This document shows, piece by piece, positions 43,130-55,360 of a stretch of 64,000 nucleotides of DNA. Positions within the stretch are counted from its first letter, which is position 1, and the number at the start of each line of letters is the position of its first letter. The stretch comes from Thiomonas delicata (GTDB lineage: Bacteria > Pseudomonadota > Gammaproteobacteria > Burkholderiales > Burkholderiaceae_C). The notes beneath the pieces were generated by a model, which was not told the origin of the DNA, did no database searches, and was given only the letters and a program-made list of their open reading frames with translations. Location: contig NZ_LT592170.1 of the NCBI RefSeq assembly GCF_900088825.1, positions 604,589-668,588 on the forward strand, given 5' to 3'. Position numbers and translations under genes: made by a program.

Positions 43130-44014
43130 ATGGACAAGCTAGACGAGTTAGCGCTGCTTATCGCCATTTTGGACGAGGGTACGTTGATCGCCGCAGCGCA
43201 CAAAACAGGGCGCTCCCCAGCCTCGGTTACGCATATTCTCAACGAGATGGAAACGCGGATCGGCGTGCGCCTGATTGAACGAACAACGCGCAAGCTGGCC
43301 CCGACCGAGGCTGGGCGTCGCTTGGCTGATAGTGGCCGCCGCATACTTAGCGACTACGATGAGTCGCTCCATGAAGCAATGGGCCAAGCCGTCAGTCCGA
43401 CCGGATTGTTGCGCGTGTCAGCGCCGCTCATGTTTGGGCGCCGCCACTTGGCACCAATTGCCACGCGCTACCTTGACATGTACCCACAAGTGTCGATCGA
43501 ATTGCTATTGTCGAATGAAATGGTGGATCTCATCGATCATAAAATCGACGTCGCCTTACGCATTGGCGCACTTAACGATTCGCGCCTGACCGTGCGCCAA
43601 ATCGGTGAGGTTCGGCGCATCATTGTCGCCAGCCCGGATTATCTGAGTAAGCACGGATTGCCGACAAACCCCGACTCACTAGCCCAGCATACGCTCGTTA
43701 TGATGTCGATTCGAGGTGAAGTACAACCTTGGAATTTGACTGCTCAGGCGCATAGCCGTTTCGTCGTAAACCAAGCAGAGACCATGATCGATGCCGCCAT
43801 TTCTGGTATCGGGCTGGCGCGTCCGCTATCGTATCAAGTGATCGACGAGATAAAATCAGGAAAATTAGTTCGAGTCCTGAGTCAATTCGAGCCTGCGCCA
43901 ATTCCGGTGAGCTTGGTATTCACTAGCCGCAAGCACATTCCTATGCGAACTCGTGCCTTCCTTGACATCGCTGTAGGAGCGCTCAAACAAGTGGAAGGCA
44001 TTCAGTACAGCTAG
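43130..44014 (+). CDS. LysR-family transcriptional regulator
   Basis: This 294-residue protein has a typical LysR winged helix-turn-helix (LIAAAHKTGRSPASVTHILN, residues about 19-38) and a periplasmic-binding-like effector domain (GLLRVSAPLMFGRRHLAPIA onward). It resembles the LTTR subgroup that controls a divergently transcribed gene. Here that is the HAD dehalogenase-like gene, with 92 bp of AT-rich DNA between the two starts containing the LysR-type dyad ATTGATCGATTTTGCAAT. Low GC content is shared by the pair, suggesting joint acquisition. The effector is unknown. Confidence 0.88.
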   Translation: MDKLDELALLIAILDEGTLIAAAHKTGRSPASVTHILNEMETRIGVRLIERTTRKLAPTEAGRRLADSGRRILSDYDESLHEAMGQAVSPTGLLRVSAPLMFGRRHLAPIATRYLDMYPQVSIELLLSNEMVDLIDHKIDVALRIGALNDSRLTVRQIGEVRRIIVASPDYLSKHGLPTNPDSLAQHTLVMMSIRGEVQPWNLTAQAHSRFVVNQAETMIDAAISGIGLARPLSYQVIDEIKSGKLVRVLSQFEPAPIPVSLVFTSRKHIPMRTRAFLDIAVGALKQVEGIQYS

Positions 44015-44071
44015 CTGGCCTTTGAAATACCACGATTCACAGTGTGGTGTCATTCAAAATGCTTATATCCA

Positions 44072-44449
44072 TCAGATAAAGGCGATTTCTCCCGCCTCGA
44101 TAAAGCGAGTCAGGTGCATCTGAATGTCATGGAGATAGGCCCTGTCGATGGGGCGAAGGCCAGAAAACAATATTTCAACAACTTGCTAACGAACGCCTGC
44201 GCGGAACACCGGCTTTAGCTCATTAATCGGCGCCTTATGGCGCACGATTAGCGTCGTGCGGGCAATGGCTGAGAAGTGCCGTTTATCTTTCGATCTAGAC
44301 ATATCTTCAATGACCAAGGGTTTCTCCAAAATCCCATGTGTCCGCTTTGAATCAGTGATTCTTGGATATTGAGTGACTGGTGAGGGTCGGCACCGGCCCT
44401 TGCGCGACGCGGCTTCGATGACCGCCCTGGCCGAGGAGTGGACGCCCAC
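44072..44449 (-). pseudogene. decayed ORFs of unknown family
   Basis: Two protein-like frames follow each other on the minus strand. The first reads VIEDMSRSKDKRHFSAIART and NELKPVFRAGVR* (44186 end); the second, from about 44185, reads ILFSGLRPIDRAYLHDIQMH and TRFIEAGEIAFI* (TGA at 44072-44074). They may be parts of one broken gene or two small genes. I do not recognise either. The remaining 44450-44712 shows only chance frames. Confidence 0.3.
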
Positions 44450-44712
44450 AATCCCTTAGTGCGTTGGAACGAGCGGCGCCCCCGCGCGGGACGAGTCCCG
44501 TGCGATCCCGGGATGCCTCCCGAAGGGATCGGGAGCCGCGCCAAGAGGAACATCCCCTGCAGAGCGCTTCAAGCTCGCTGCCTTCAACTTCCAGACCGGC
44601 ACACCCCGACGTTCCATCCAGCTCGAGGCGGGACAGGTCTTATCTGCACGGGACAGCCTTTAACTGCAAGTTCAATGGCGAAGGACTCACGCATAACCTA
44701 TTGATCAAAAAG

Positions 44713-44745
44713 AAAAATCCCCAAACCTTGGGGCCGGGGATTTTT
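44713..44745 (-). terminator. terminator downstream of gyrB
   Basis: AAAAATCCCC and GGGGATTTTT form a 10-bp stem around a GC-containing loop, with A/T tracts on both flanks, so it can terminate transcription from either side. It lies about 45 bp beyond the gyrB stop. Confidence 0.8.
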
Positions 44746-44789
44746 TGGCAAGTGTGAGAATTTTTGCAAGTCAGATGAGAACCTACAGC

Positions 44790-47306
<2,517 letters not shown>

Positions 47307-47406
47307 TCACATGGGCCGGCAGTTGCCGGCCCACGGTTTTCGGGAAAACCAGGTGGAAAATCTGTGGATTGACTGTGGTTGACGCCAATGGAAACCGTCG
47401 ATCGCG

Positions 47407-48525
47407 TCAGATGCGCATCGGCATCACCACGTATTTGAACGAGGCATCGTCGGGTAGCGTCATCAGCACGCTGCTGTTGCCGTCCTGCAAGTCCAACCGG
47501 ACGGTTTCGCCGGGCAGGTTCGACAGCACGTCGATGAGATAGGCGACGTTGAACCCGATCTCGATGGGATCGCCACTGTAGTCCACATCGAGTTCCTCCT
47601 GCGCCTCTTCCTGTTCCGCATTGGTCGAGGAGATGCGCAAGGCGCCGGGTTCGAGATTGATGCGCACGCCCTTGAACTTGTCGCTGGTGAGAATCGCCAC
47701 GCGCTGCAGGGCCGCCAGCAAAGTCTGCCGCGACAGTTGCAAATGGTTCTTGTGTCCCTTGGGAACCACGCGCTGGTAGTCTGGAAACTTCCCTTCGACG
47801 AGCTTGCTCACGAGTTCCATGTCGCCGAAGCTCAGTTTCGCCTGATTCGACGCGAACCGCATCGCAATGGGCTCTTCGCCGTCGGCCAACAGGCGGAGCA
47901 ATTCCATGACGGTCTTGCGCGGCAGGATGACTTCCCGCTTCTCGGCCAGGCCTTCGACCTGGGCACTGACCAGGGCAAGGCGGTGGCCGTCCGTCGACAC
48001 CAGGGTGAGTTGGTGCCCGTCGGCGACCAGCAGAAGGCCGTTGAGGTAGTAGCGGATGTCATGCTGGGCCATGGCGAAGTGCACCAGCGCGAGCATGCGC
48101 TTGAACTGACCCTGGCCGATGACCAAGGGCTGCGCAGAATAGTCCGCGGCTTCCTTGACCAGAGGAAAGTCCTCCGCGGGCAGGGTTTGCAGTGAAAACC
48201 TGGACTTGCCGCAACGAACCGTGAACTTGCCGTCGGCCCATTCCAGCGCCGCTTCGGGCGCCGGCGCCGCGCGCAGGATGTCGATCAGCTTGCGCGCATT
48301 CACGGTGGTGGCTTGCAAGTCCGCCGTCGCGGCATGGCCTTCCCCCAGGGTCGTGCGCATGCGCATCTGGATTTCCATATCGCTGGTGGTCAACGCGAGA
48401 TCGGCGTCCACCGGCTGCATCAACACATTGGCCAACACAGGCAGTGTTTGGCGCCTCTCCACGATGCCGGCCACGCCCCCCAGTCCCTTGAGCAGGGCCT
48501 CACGCGATACGGTCAATCTGTTCAT
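47407..48525 (-). CDS. dnaN: DNA polymerase III sliding clamp (beta subunit)
   Basis: DnaN (372 aa) forms the ring-shaped dimer that holds polymerase III on DNA. The N-terminus MNRLTVSREALLKGLGGVAG, NGLLLVADGHQLTLVSTDGH, VEGKFPDYQRVVPK and the C-terminal YVVMPMRI (hydrophobic pocket region) are characteristic. Length is normal. It lies between dnaA and gyrB; the 211 bp upstream contain origin-like features. Confidence 0.98.
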   Translation of the reverse strand: MNRLTVSREALLKGLGGVAGIVERRQTLPVLANVLMQPVDADLALTTSDMEIQMRMRTTLGEGHAATADLQATTVNARKLIDILRAAPAPEAALEWADGKFTVRCGKSRFSLQTLPAEDFPLVKEAADYSAQPLVIGQGQFKRMLALVHFAMAQHDIRYYLNGLLLVADGHQLTLVSTDGHRLALVSAQVEGLAEKREVILPRKTVMELLRLLADGEEPIAMRFASNQAKLSFGDMELVSKLVEGKFPDYQRVVPKGHKNHLQLSRQTLLAALQRVAILTSDKFKGVRINLEPGALRISSTNAEQEEAQEELDVDYSGDPIEIGFNVAYLIDVLSNLPGETVRLDLQDGNSSVLMTLPDDASFKYVVMPMRI

Positions 48526-48736
48526 TATGAATATTCCTTTTCAGAATAGGACTAGTAACAGGAGGAGGCTGTTTTGTGCGGATAAGTCATTTTTCTTTTA
48601 TTTTTCAACAGCTTATACGTTATTTTCGTTGGGGACAAAACAGCCAGTTTAGGCGAGCGGAACAGAACAACTTGGGTCATGCCGATGTTTGGCATGACTT
48701 GTTCAACTTGGGCTCACAAACCATCCACAGCGTTGT
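48526..48736. other. dnaA-dnaN intergenic region with origin-like features
   Basis: Within this 211-bp gap, TGCGGATAA at 48577-48585 is a DnaA-box-like site (TTATCCGCA on the minus strand) directly beside an AT-rich run of about 45 bases (48586-48630). CATCCACAG near 48725 is a weaker match. An AT-rich unwinding element next to DnaA boxes fits oriC, but the sites are few, so the origin may be shared with the gap on the other side of dnaA. Confidence 0.4.
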
Positions 48737-50170
48737 TCAGCCTTTCAGCGTTTGCTCCAGGACGTGCAACTGCTGGTTGAGTTCCTGCAGACGTGTGCGT
48801 TCCTGTCCGACCTTGCGCACCGCGTGCAGCACGGTGGTGTGATCGCGCCCGCCGAACAACTCGCCGATCTCGGGCAGGCTTTTCTGCGTCAGTTCCTTGG
48901 CCAGGTACATGGCGATCTGGCGCGGCCGTGCGATGGAAGCCGGACGCCTCTTGGAGTACATGTCGGCCACCTTGATCTTGTAGAAGTCGGCCACGGTTTT
49001 TTGGATATTTTCGACCGAGACCTGGCGGTTCTGTAGCGAGAGCAGATCCTTGAGCGCCTCGCGCGCCAGTGCGATCGTGATCTCCTCGCCGGAAAAGCGG
49101 GCGTACGCCAGGATCTTGCGCAGCGCGCCTTCGAGTTCACGAACGTTGGAACGGACGTTTTTCGCCACGAAGAACGCGACATCCTCGCCCAGATTGACCA
49201 TTTCGGCTTCCGCCTTGCGCAGCAGAATGGCCACGCGCATCTCGAGTTCGGGGGGTTCCAGCGCCACGGTCAAGCCGGAATCGAAACGCGACGTCAAGCG
49301 CGCGTCGATTTCCTGCAACTCCTTGGGATAAGTGTCGCTGGTGAGGATGATTTGCGAGCGTTTTGCCGTGAGGGCCTCGAAGGTGTAGAAAAACTCTTCT
49401 TGGGTTTTTTCCTTGCCGGCGAAGAACTGCACGTCGTCGATCAACAGCAGATCCAGGGAGTGGTAGTAGCGTTTGAATTCGTCGAAGGTCTTGCGCTGAT
49501 AGGCCTTGACCACTTCGCTCACGAATTGTTCGGCCTGCAAGTAGCGGATGCGCGCTCCCGGGCGCGCGGCGAGCAGCGCGTTGCCGACTGCCTGCACGAG
49601 GTGGGTCTTGCCCAGGCCGACGCCGCCGTAGAGAAATAGCGGGTTGTAGGACTTGCCAGGGTTTTCCGAAACCTGAAGCGCCGCAGCGCGCGCCAGTTGG
49701 TTGGCCTTGCCGGGAACCAGGCTCTCGAAGGTCAGGCCGGGATTCAGGCGCGAGCGTTCGAGGGCCTCGATTTCGGGTGACGCGGCAGCGCCGCGGCCAT
49801 CCTGACCCTGGTCGGCGGCCTTGTCTTGCGCTTGCTTGGCGCCGGCAAGGCTTTGGGAGGGGTCGCTTCCCGGCTGTCCATGACTGGCTTTGGCATCGGC
49901 CTTGGCTGCTTTCGGCACCGGCTTGTGGATGGTGAATTCCAGTTGCACCGGCCTTCCTGCAGCGCTTGCCAGAGCTTCGGCGATGCGGCTGCTGTATTGC
50001 GACCGCAGCCAGTCCATCTTGAAGCGGTTGGGAACTGACAGGATGGCCGTGGAATGGTCTTCGCTCCAGTTAGGCGGGGCGAGGGGTTTGATCCAGGCGG
50101 TGAATTGCTGGACGGGAATTTCGCTGGCGAGTTGTGTACAACAGGCTTGCCAGATGTGTTCGTGCGGCAT
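48737..50170 (-). CDS. dnaA: chromosomal replication initiator DnaA
   Basis: DnaA (477 aa) opens the origin. I placed the start at the ATG at 50170, which gives [20 protein letters not shown], the usual domain I beginning; the frame stays open 450 bases further upstream without family character. Domain II is a variable linker rich in Ala, Lys and Gln. Domain III has Walker [30 protein letters not shown] and a sensor motif in [11 protein letters not shown]. Domain IV has the DnaA-box recognition helix [18 protein letters not shown]. Confidence 0.97.
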   Translation of the reverse strand: MPHEHIWQACCTQLASEIPVQQFTAWIKPLAPPNWSEDHSTAILSVPNRFKMDWLRSQYSSRIAEALASAAGRPVQLEFTIHKPVPKAAKADAKASHGQPGSDPSQSLAGAKQAQDKAADQGQDGRGAAASPEIEALERSRLNPGLTFESLVPGKANQLARAAALQVSENPGKSYNPLFLYGGVGLGKTHLVQAVGNALLAARPGARIRYLQAEQFVSEVVKAYQRKTFDEFKRYYHSLDLLLIDDVQFFAGKEKTQEEFFYTFEALTAKRSQIILTSDTYPKELQEIDARLTSRFDSGLTVALEPPELEMRVAILLRKAEAEMVNLGEDVAFFVAKNVRSNVRELEGALRKILAYARFSGEEITIALAREALKDLLSLQNRQVSVENIQKTVADFYKIKVADMYSKRRPASIARPRQIAMYLAKELTQKSLPEIGELFGGRDHTTVLHAVRKVGQERTRLQELNQQLHVLEQTLKG

Positions 50171-50631
50171 GTGGAATCGTCGGATGTTGTGATTCGCCAG
50201 CGTCGAAGACTGTTTCGGCGCTGCGCCGGCTCTCGGTGCAGCGCTGTGCCGGGCCGTTCCAAGGCGTGAAGCGATGCTGGAACGGTGGCGCAAACTTGGC
50301 CTTGAGCAGGAATTATGGCTCTCCATTTTAGTCCAACACGCCAAGTTATCCACAGATTGGAGCCGTCGATGGAGGCTCAATTTTCCCTCGACCATTCGGC
50401 GGTTTCGCGTTTTCCGGGAGGCAGGAACGTCCTGGATCGGGCTGGGCCTAGAACACGCGAGCGCTCGCCGCCAACGCGGGCTGGATTGACATGGGGAGCT
50501 TAATTTGTTGAAATCGCATGTTTTTCGCAAAATCCTCGCGGCCGAACCGGCTTTGGGCGGGGTGAGCCAATGTCGTGCTGCGGCCTGGACCGACGGGCTA
50601 CAGTACCGAGCAGCGCCCACAGAGCACCATC
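50171..50631. other. dnaA-rpmH divergent gap with a perfect DnaA box
   Basis: This 461-bp gap separates minus-strand dnaA from plus-strand rpmH. It contains one perfect DnaA box, TTATCCACA at 50348-50356. The short AT-rich stretch near 50495-50530 may hold the rpmH promoter. I could not find a cluster of boxes. Longer reading frames here are upstream extensions of dnaA and rnpA and do not look coding. Confidence 0.5.
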
Positions 50632-50766
50632 ATGAAACGTACCTATCAACCTTCCAAGACGCGCCGCAAGCGCACCCACGGTTTTCTGGTGCGCATGCGC
50701 ACCGTTGGCGGCCGCGCCGTCATCAAGGCACGGCGTGCCAAGGGTCGCAAGCGCCTGGCGGTCTGA
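50632..50766 (+). CDS. rpmH: 50S ribosomal protein L34
   Basis: L34 is a 44-residue, highly basic ribosomal protein. The sequence [20 protein letters not shown] and the ending AKGRKRLAV are nearly invariant among bacteria. It is divergent from dnaA and precedes rnpA, the standard arrangement at proteobacterial origins. Confidence 0.98.
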   Translation: MKRTYQPSKTRRKRTHGFLVRMRTVGGRAVIKARRAKGRKRLAV

Positions 50767-50864
50767 GTTTTCCGGCGTCAGGCCGTCGCACATGCCACCC
50801 AGGGTTCATGCGGGGTGGTTTTTGCGCTTGTGCTTCGTCTCCATCTGATCGAGAGCGGCCGCGC

Positions 50865-51395
50865 ATGGCGCATCCCCCCCACCATGTGTTGGCAGAGCCT
50901 GAAACCCTGCTGTTGCCCCTGAACCGGCCGGAGTCGTTTTCGGCCAGTTTGCGCGGGCCAAGCGTGCATGCCGAGGAATTTCGGCTTCACTTCCGCGACG
51001 CGCGTGAGCCCGACGTCGCAAACGAGGTCTTGCAGTCTTGCGGCCCGGCGGGGCGGATTTGCGTGTTGGGTTTCGTCCTGCCGAAGCGCTTGTGCAAGCA
51101 TGCCGTGCGGCGCAACCTGATTCGTCGCGCGACGCGCGATGGCTTGCGCGAACATCTGCGCACGGTGCCGGATTGGCCCTCGGCACCGCCGCCCGTCCTG
51201 GTGCTCAAGTTGACGCGAAAATTGCCGGAAACCTTCGTCAGCGCCAGTTCGCCGGCTTTGAGCCGGTACGTGAAGGCTCGCATACAGGCGCTGCTGAATC
51301 TTTATGCACGACGTGGACGACTTTCCGCGACGTCCGCGCGGCCCGGGTTTGCGGACCAGGGGCCTTCGCAGATTCAGGCGGAGACGCGGCCATGA
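50865..51395 (+). CDS. rnpA: ribonuclease P protein component
   Basis: RnpA is the protein cofactor of RNase P, which trims tRNA 5' ends. The signature RNR motif appears in CKHAVRRNLIRRATRDGLRE, after ICVLGFVLPKR. I chose the ATG at 50865 (176 aa) because upstream in-frame sequence overlaps rpmH and looks non-coding. The protein is longer than the usual 110-140 residues owing to an N-terminal extension and a proline/serine-rich C-terminal tail. Its stop overlaps the yidD ATG (ATGA). Confidence 0.92.
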   Translation: MAHPPHHVLAEPETLLLPLNRPESFSASLRGPSVHAEEFRLHFRDAREPDVANEVLQSCGPAGRICVLGFVLPKRLCKHAVRRNLIRRATRDGLREHLRTVPDWPSAPPPVLVLKLTRKLPETFVSASSPALSRYVKARIQALLNLYARRGRLSATSARPGFADQGPSQIQAETRP

Positions 51396-51751
51396 GATTC
51401 TTGCTCGTCGCCTTGGTGCGGGGTTACCAGCTGCTGTTCAGTTCTTGGGTGGGCGGCCAGTGCCGGTTCACGCCAACCTGTTCGCAGTTCGCCATCGAGG
51501 CCTTGCGTGAGCATGGCGCAGCGCGTGGAAGTTATCTCGGCGCCTTGCGCATCGCGCGCTGCAATCCGTGGTGCGATGGCGGACATGATCCTGTGCCGGG
51601 CGTGTTTCATTGGGCTGCTTGGCGGCGTTCGAATGCGCCGGACACAATGAACGAGGCAATGGATTTCGCGGCGGCTTCGAAGCCCGCCGAGCCTTGTTCC
51701 GAACCCGCGACGCCGCCGGCGCAAGATGCTGTCACACCGTCTCAGGTCTAA
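51392..51751 (+). CDS. yidD: membrane protein insertion efficiency factor YidD
   Basis: YidD (119 aa) is a small membrane-associated protein that aids YidC-dependent insertion. The conserved core LVRGYQLLFSSWVGGQCRFT, PTCSQFAIEAL and ARCNPWCDGGHDPVP carries the family's cysteines. The last 40 residues form a species-specific tail. It is coupled to rnpA by a four-base overlap. Confidence 0.95.
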   Translation: MRFLLVALVRGYQLLFSSWVGGQCRFTPTCSQFAIEALREHGAARGSYLGALRIARCNPWCDGGHDPVPGVFHWAAWRRSNAPDTMNEAMDFAAASKPAEPCSEPATPPAQDAVTPSQV

Positions 51752-51820
51752 TACACCGTTTGCCGCCGCGGCCAGCGCCGCGGCGGTCGCTATTCCAACT
51801 CCACTCCCGCAGGATTTCGC

Positions 51821-53494
51821 ATGGACTTTCGCCGCTCCGTTTTGTGGGTGATTTTCACCATCTCGGTGATTTTTCTGTACAACTCCTGGCTGCGTTACAA
51901 CGGCCAGAGCGGCTTGTTCGGCGAACCGGCGGCCGTCACGGCCAAGGCGCCCGCGACGGCAGGCCGCGCTGGAGACGTACCGACTCCGGCGCTGCAAACC
52001 CCGGTCGCCCTTCCAGGCGGAGCGACAGCCGCGTCCGTCGCTCCCGGAGTTGCTTCGGCACCGAAGGCGACGCTGACTTCCATCCGCACCGACGTGTTGG
52101 ACATGAAGGTGTCGAGCGAGGGCGGGAACTTGGTCTATGCCAAGCTGCTGAAATATGCCAGCCACGCCGATGCCCAGGACGATCTGGTGTTGCTCGACAA
52201 CAGCCCGAACAACATCTACATGGCGCAAAGCGGCCTTGTGGGGGGCGATTTCCCCAACCACAAGACGCCGATGACCTTGTTGCCCGGCCCGACCCAGATG
52301 GGAGGGGCCGATACGCTGACCGTGCGCATGCAGTCGCCGGTCGTGGGCGGCCTGCAACTCACGCGTAGCTACACCTTCAAGCGCGGCAGTTACGTGATTG
52401 CGGTGAGCAACGAGATCGTCAACAAGGGGACCACCCCAGCGACGCCGCAGCTCTACCTGCAACTGGTGCGTGACGGCAACGACCCGAGCACCGGCACGCA
52501 CTTCTATCACACGTTTACCGGCCCGGCGATCTACGATAGCAAGGACAAGTTCCAGAAGTTCGAATTCAAGGACATCGGCGACCAGACCAAAATCATCAAG
52601 AGCGACGATGGTTGGCTGGCGATGGTGCAGCATTACTTCGTCTCGGCCTGGCTGCCCCATCCCGACAAGGGGCCGCGCGAGTTCTACCTGCGCAAGCTCG
52701 AACCCAACCTCTACGCCACAGGGGTGATGCTGCCGCTTCCCACGCTGGCGCCCGGGGCGCGAACGGTGCAGACCGACACGCTTTATGTCGGTCCGGAGAT
52801 CGAGAGCCAGCTCCAGGGCCTCGCCCCGGGCTTCGAACTGGTGAAGGACTACGGCTGGGTGACCATCATCGCCAAGCCGCTGTTCTGGGTGCTGGAGCAG
52901 ATTCACGCCGTGCTGCGCAACTGGGGCTGGTCCATCATCGCGTTGACGGTGCTGCTCAAGCTGCTGTTTTTCCCACTCACCGCGGCGAGCTACCGTTCGA
53001 TGGCGCGCATGAAGGCGGTGGCTCCGCGCCTGAACGCGCTGCGCGAACGCCACAAGAACGACCAGGCGGCGATGAACGCGGCCATGGTGGAGATGTATCG
53101 CAAGGAAAAGATCAACCCGCTGGGGGGATGCCTGCCCATCGTCATCCAGATCCCGGTGTTCATCGCGCTGTACTGGGTGCTGCTTTCCAGCGTGGAACTT
53201 CGCGGCGCGCCCTGGCTGGGCTGGATTCACGACCTTTCGGCCAAGGATCCGTACTACATCCTTCCCGCCATCATGACCGCGACGTCTTTCCTGCAGGTCA
53301 AGCTCAATCCCACGCCGCCCGACCCGATGCAGGCGCGACTGATGTGGATCATGCCGGCGGCATTCTCGGTGATGTTCTTCTTCTTTCCGGCCGGCCTCGT
53401 GCTGTACTGGCTGACCAACAACTTGATCTCCATTGCCCAGCAGTGGTTCATCAACAAGAAGATGGGCGTGCCGGAATTCTCGGATCCCAAGTAA
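51821..53494 (+). CDS. yidC: membrane protein insertase YidC
   Basis: YidC (557 aa) inserts and folds inner-membrane proteins. An N-terminal membrane helix (VLWVIFTISVIFLYNSWLRY) is followed by a periplasmic beta-sandwich domain (about residues 80-340). The conserved five-helix core comes next, with the positive groove segment FFPLTAASYRSMARMKAVAP, CLPIVIQIPVFIALYWVLLS, and FPAGLVLYWLTNNLISIAQQ near the end. It is downstream of yidD and before mnmE, as usual at origins. Confidence 0.97.
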   Translation: MDFRRSVLWVIFTISVIFLYNSWLRYNGQSGLFGEPAAVTAKAPATAGRAGDVPTPALQTPVALPGGATAASVAPGVASAPKATLTSIRTDVLDMKVSSEGGNLVYAKLLKYASHADAQDDLVLLDNSPNNIYMAQSGLVGGDFPNHKTPMTLLPGPTQMGGADTLTVRMQSPVVGGLQLTRSYTFKRGSYVIAVSNEIVNKGTTPATPQLYLQLVRDGNDPSTGTHFYHTFTGPAIYDSKDKFQKFEFKDIGDQTKIIKSDDGWLAMVQHYFVSAWLPHPDKGPREFYLRKLEPNLYATGVMLPLPTLAPGARTVQTDTLYVGPEIESQLQGLAPGFELVKDYGWVTIIAKPLFWVLEQIHAVLRNWGWSIIALTVLLKLLFFPLTAASYRSMARMKAVAPRLNALRERHKNDQAAMNAAMVEMYRKEKINPLGGCLPIVIQIPVFIALYWVLLSSVELRGAPWLGWIHDLSAKDPYYILPAIMTATSFLQVKLNPTPPDPMQARLMWIMPAAFSVMFFFFPAGLVLYWLTNNLISIAQQWFINKKMGVPEFSDPK

Positions 53495-53539
53495 GCACGG
53501 CTTGACGACGCGGCTGCGCCGCGCGTCGTCATCGCTGCC

Positions 53540-54973
53540 ATGAACCCGCTGGCCCGCCAGTCCGATCCGATCGCCGCCGTGGCGACGGCGCCAGGGCGCG
53601 GCGCCGTCGGCATCGTGCGTGCTTCCGGGCAGGATCTGTCCGCCTTGGTCCGCGCCTTGTGTGGCCGCGCCCTCGAACCCCGCCATGCGACCTTGCTGAC
53701 GTTTCGCGATGCCCAGAACGGCATCATCGATACAGGGCTTGCGCTGTATTTTCCGGCGCCGCATTCCTATACCGGCGAGGACGTCCTGGAACTGCAGGTG
53801 CATGGCGGTCCGGTGGTTCTGCACCTGCTGTTGGGCCGGCTGTTGGCGTTGGGCCGTGCCATCGGCCTGCGTGCGGCGGAACCGGGCGAATTCACGCAGC
53901 GCGCATTTCTCAATGGCAAGCTTGACCTGGCACAGGCCGAAGCCGTGGCCGACCTGATCGACGCCACCACCGAAACTGCGGCTCGCGGCGCCGGCCGTGC
54001 GCTGGCCGGCGAACTGTCGAACCGTGTGCATGCGCTTGCCGAGGCCTTGCGCGAACTTCGCGCCCTGGTCGAGGCCACGCTGGATTTTCCCGAGGAGGAC
54101 ATCGACTTCATCCGCGCCGCAGGTGTCGCCGCGCGGGTGCAGGCCTTGGAGGCCCAGGTCGCCGAGGTCCTGGCGCGCACGCGTCAAGGCGCCTTGCTGC
54201 GTGAAGGCATCCGGGTGGTGCTGGCGGGTCAGCCGAACGTGGGCAAGAGTTCGTTGCTCAACGCCTTGGCGGGCGCCGAACTGGCGATTGTCACGGACGT
54301 TCCGGGCACCACGCGGGACCGCGTCAGCCAGGCCATCCAAATCGGCGGGGTGCCTTTGCACATTGTCGACACGGCGGGCCTGCGCGAGACGAGCGACACG
54401 GTCGAGAGCATCGGCGTGGCGCGCAGCTGGGACGCCATCGCCGAGGCCGATGCGGTGCTGTTCCTGCACGACCTGACGCGTTTGGAGAGTCCCGCCTATG
54501 CGCAAGCCGAGGCGCAGATCGCGCAAGCCGTGGCAGGGCATGCGCCGCGAGGCGCCACCTTGCTTCATGTGTGGAACAAGTCGGACGCGCTCGACGAGGC
54601 CGAGGCTAGAAAGCGTTGCCGCGACTTTGCGGCCGCCCAGGCTTGGGATGAAGCAGCGCAACCGGGTTTGCTGCTGTCGACGCGCACTCAGGCTGGGCTG
54701 GACGATTTGCGCCAAGCGCTCTTGGCGGCTTGTGGCTGGCAAGCGCTTCCCGAGGGGGTTTTTCTCGCCCGCACGCGGCATGTGCAGGCGCTGGCCGGGT
54801 GTGCCGAGCATTTGCAAACGGCCCGTAGGCTGCTTGGCGCGTCCTGCCCAGCGCTCGACCTCTTGGCCGAGGAACTGCGCCTTGCGCATCAGGATCTGAT
54901 GGCGATCACCGGCGAAGTGACTGCCGATGCGCTGCTGGGCGACATTTTCGGCCGCTTCTGTATCGGCAAGTAA
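53540..54973 (+). CDS. mnmE: tRNA uridine-5-carboxymethylaminomethyl modification GTPase MnmE
   Basis: MnmE (477 aa) works with MnmG to modify U34 of certain tRNAs. An N-terminal folate-binding domain ([34 protein letters not shown]) leads to a helical domain. The inserted G domain has P-loop [10 protein letters not shown], switch [18 protein letters not shown] and NKSD. It ends in the canonical FCIGK, whose cysteine is part of the chemistry. It closes the origin-side gene run. Confidence 0.97.
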   Translation: MNPLARQSDPIAAVATAPGRGAVGIVRASGQDLSALVRALCGRALEPRHATLLTFRDAQNGIIDTGLALYFPAPHSYTGEDVLELQVHGGPVVLHLLLGRLLALGRAIGLRAAEPGEFTQRAFLNGKLDLAQAEAVADLIDATTETAARGAGRALAGELSNRVHALAEALRELRALVEATLDFPEEDIDFIRAAGVAARVQALEAQVAEVLARTRQGALLREGIRVVLAGQPNVGKSSLLNALAGAELAIVTDVPGTTRDRVSQAIQIGGVPLHIVDTAGLRETSDTVESIGVARSWDAIAEADAVLFLHDLTRLESPAYAQAEAQIAQAVAGHAPRGATLLHVWNKSDALDEAEARKRCRDFAAAQAWDEAAQPGLLLSTRTQAGLDDLRQALLAACGWQALPEGVFLARTRHVQALAGCAEHLQTARRLLGASCPALDLLAEELRLAHQDLMAITGEVTADALLGDIFGRFCIGK

Positions 54974-55060
54974 GACCCTGGAATTTGTGGGTTTTGCTGC
55001 GCTCTAATCAGGACCTGGGCCTTCGTCGAAAGGCGATTCTTCCCGAGGTGGGAGGCAACA

Positions 55061-55318
55061 ATGGGTGAATTCAGTATTTGGCATTGGCTGATTGTTCTGG
55101 TGATCGTGGCGATGGTTTTCGGCACGAAAAAACTCAAGAACATCGGGACGGATCTGGGCCAGGCGGTGAAAGGCTTCAAGGACGGTATGCGAGACGCCGA
55201 CCTTGCGGCAAATCCACCCGAACAAACGGCGGAGGCGCCGCGTCAAAGGCTCGTCCACGAACGCGACGGCGGAGCGAGCCGCGATCCCCAAGACACCAGC
55301 GTGAACGCGCCACACTAG
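55061..55318 (+). CDS. tatA: twin-arginine translocase subunit TatA/TatE, stand-alone gene
   Basis: The 85-residue protein has an N-terminal membrane helix ([20 protein letters not shown]), the FGTKKL hinge and an amphipathic helix ([20 protein letters not shown]) followed by a charged tail. That is the layout of TatA. GGAGG lies about 6 bases before the ATG. No tatB or tatC follows, so it is a second, TatE-like copy or the product of operon splitting. The Tat-exported hydrogenase in this window is a likely client. Confidence 0.9.
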   Translation: MGEFSIWHWLIVLVIVAMVFGTKKLKNIGTDLGQAVKGFKDGMRDADLAANPPEQTAEAPRQRLVHERDGGASRDPQDTSVNAPH

Positions 55319-55360
55319 GCGTCTGGTGGCGGCGGTCCGGGGTGGCTTGCGCAGACCGAC

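Noticed and set aside
44438..44757. Two overlapping plus-strand ORFs between the decayed genes and gyrB
   Set aside because: They have no recognisable family or ribosome-binding site and run into the gyrB terminator.
53495..53539. 9-bp hairpin GACGACGCG/CGCGTCGTC between yidC and mnmE as a terminator
   Set aside because: No T-run follows and mnmE begins immediately; it is more likely a GC-rich coincidence or a minor attenuator.
51374..54889. 1171-codon minus-strand ORF across yidD, yidC and mnmE
   Set aside because: It lies antisense to three certain genes and is rich in Arg, Gln, His and Gly as expected for antisense frames in high-GC DNA.
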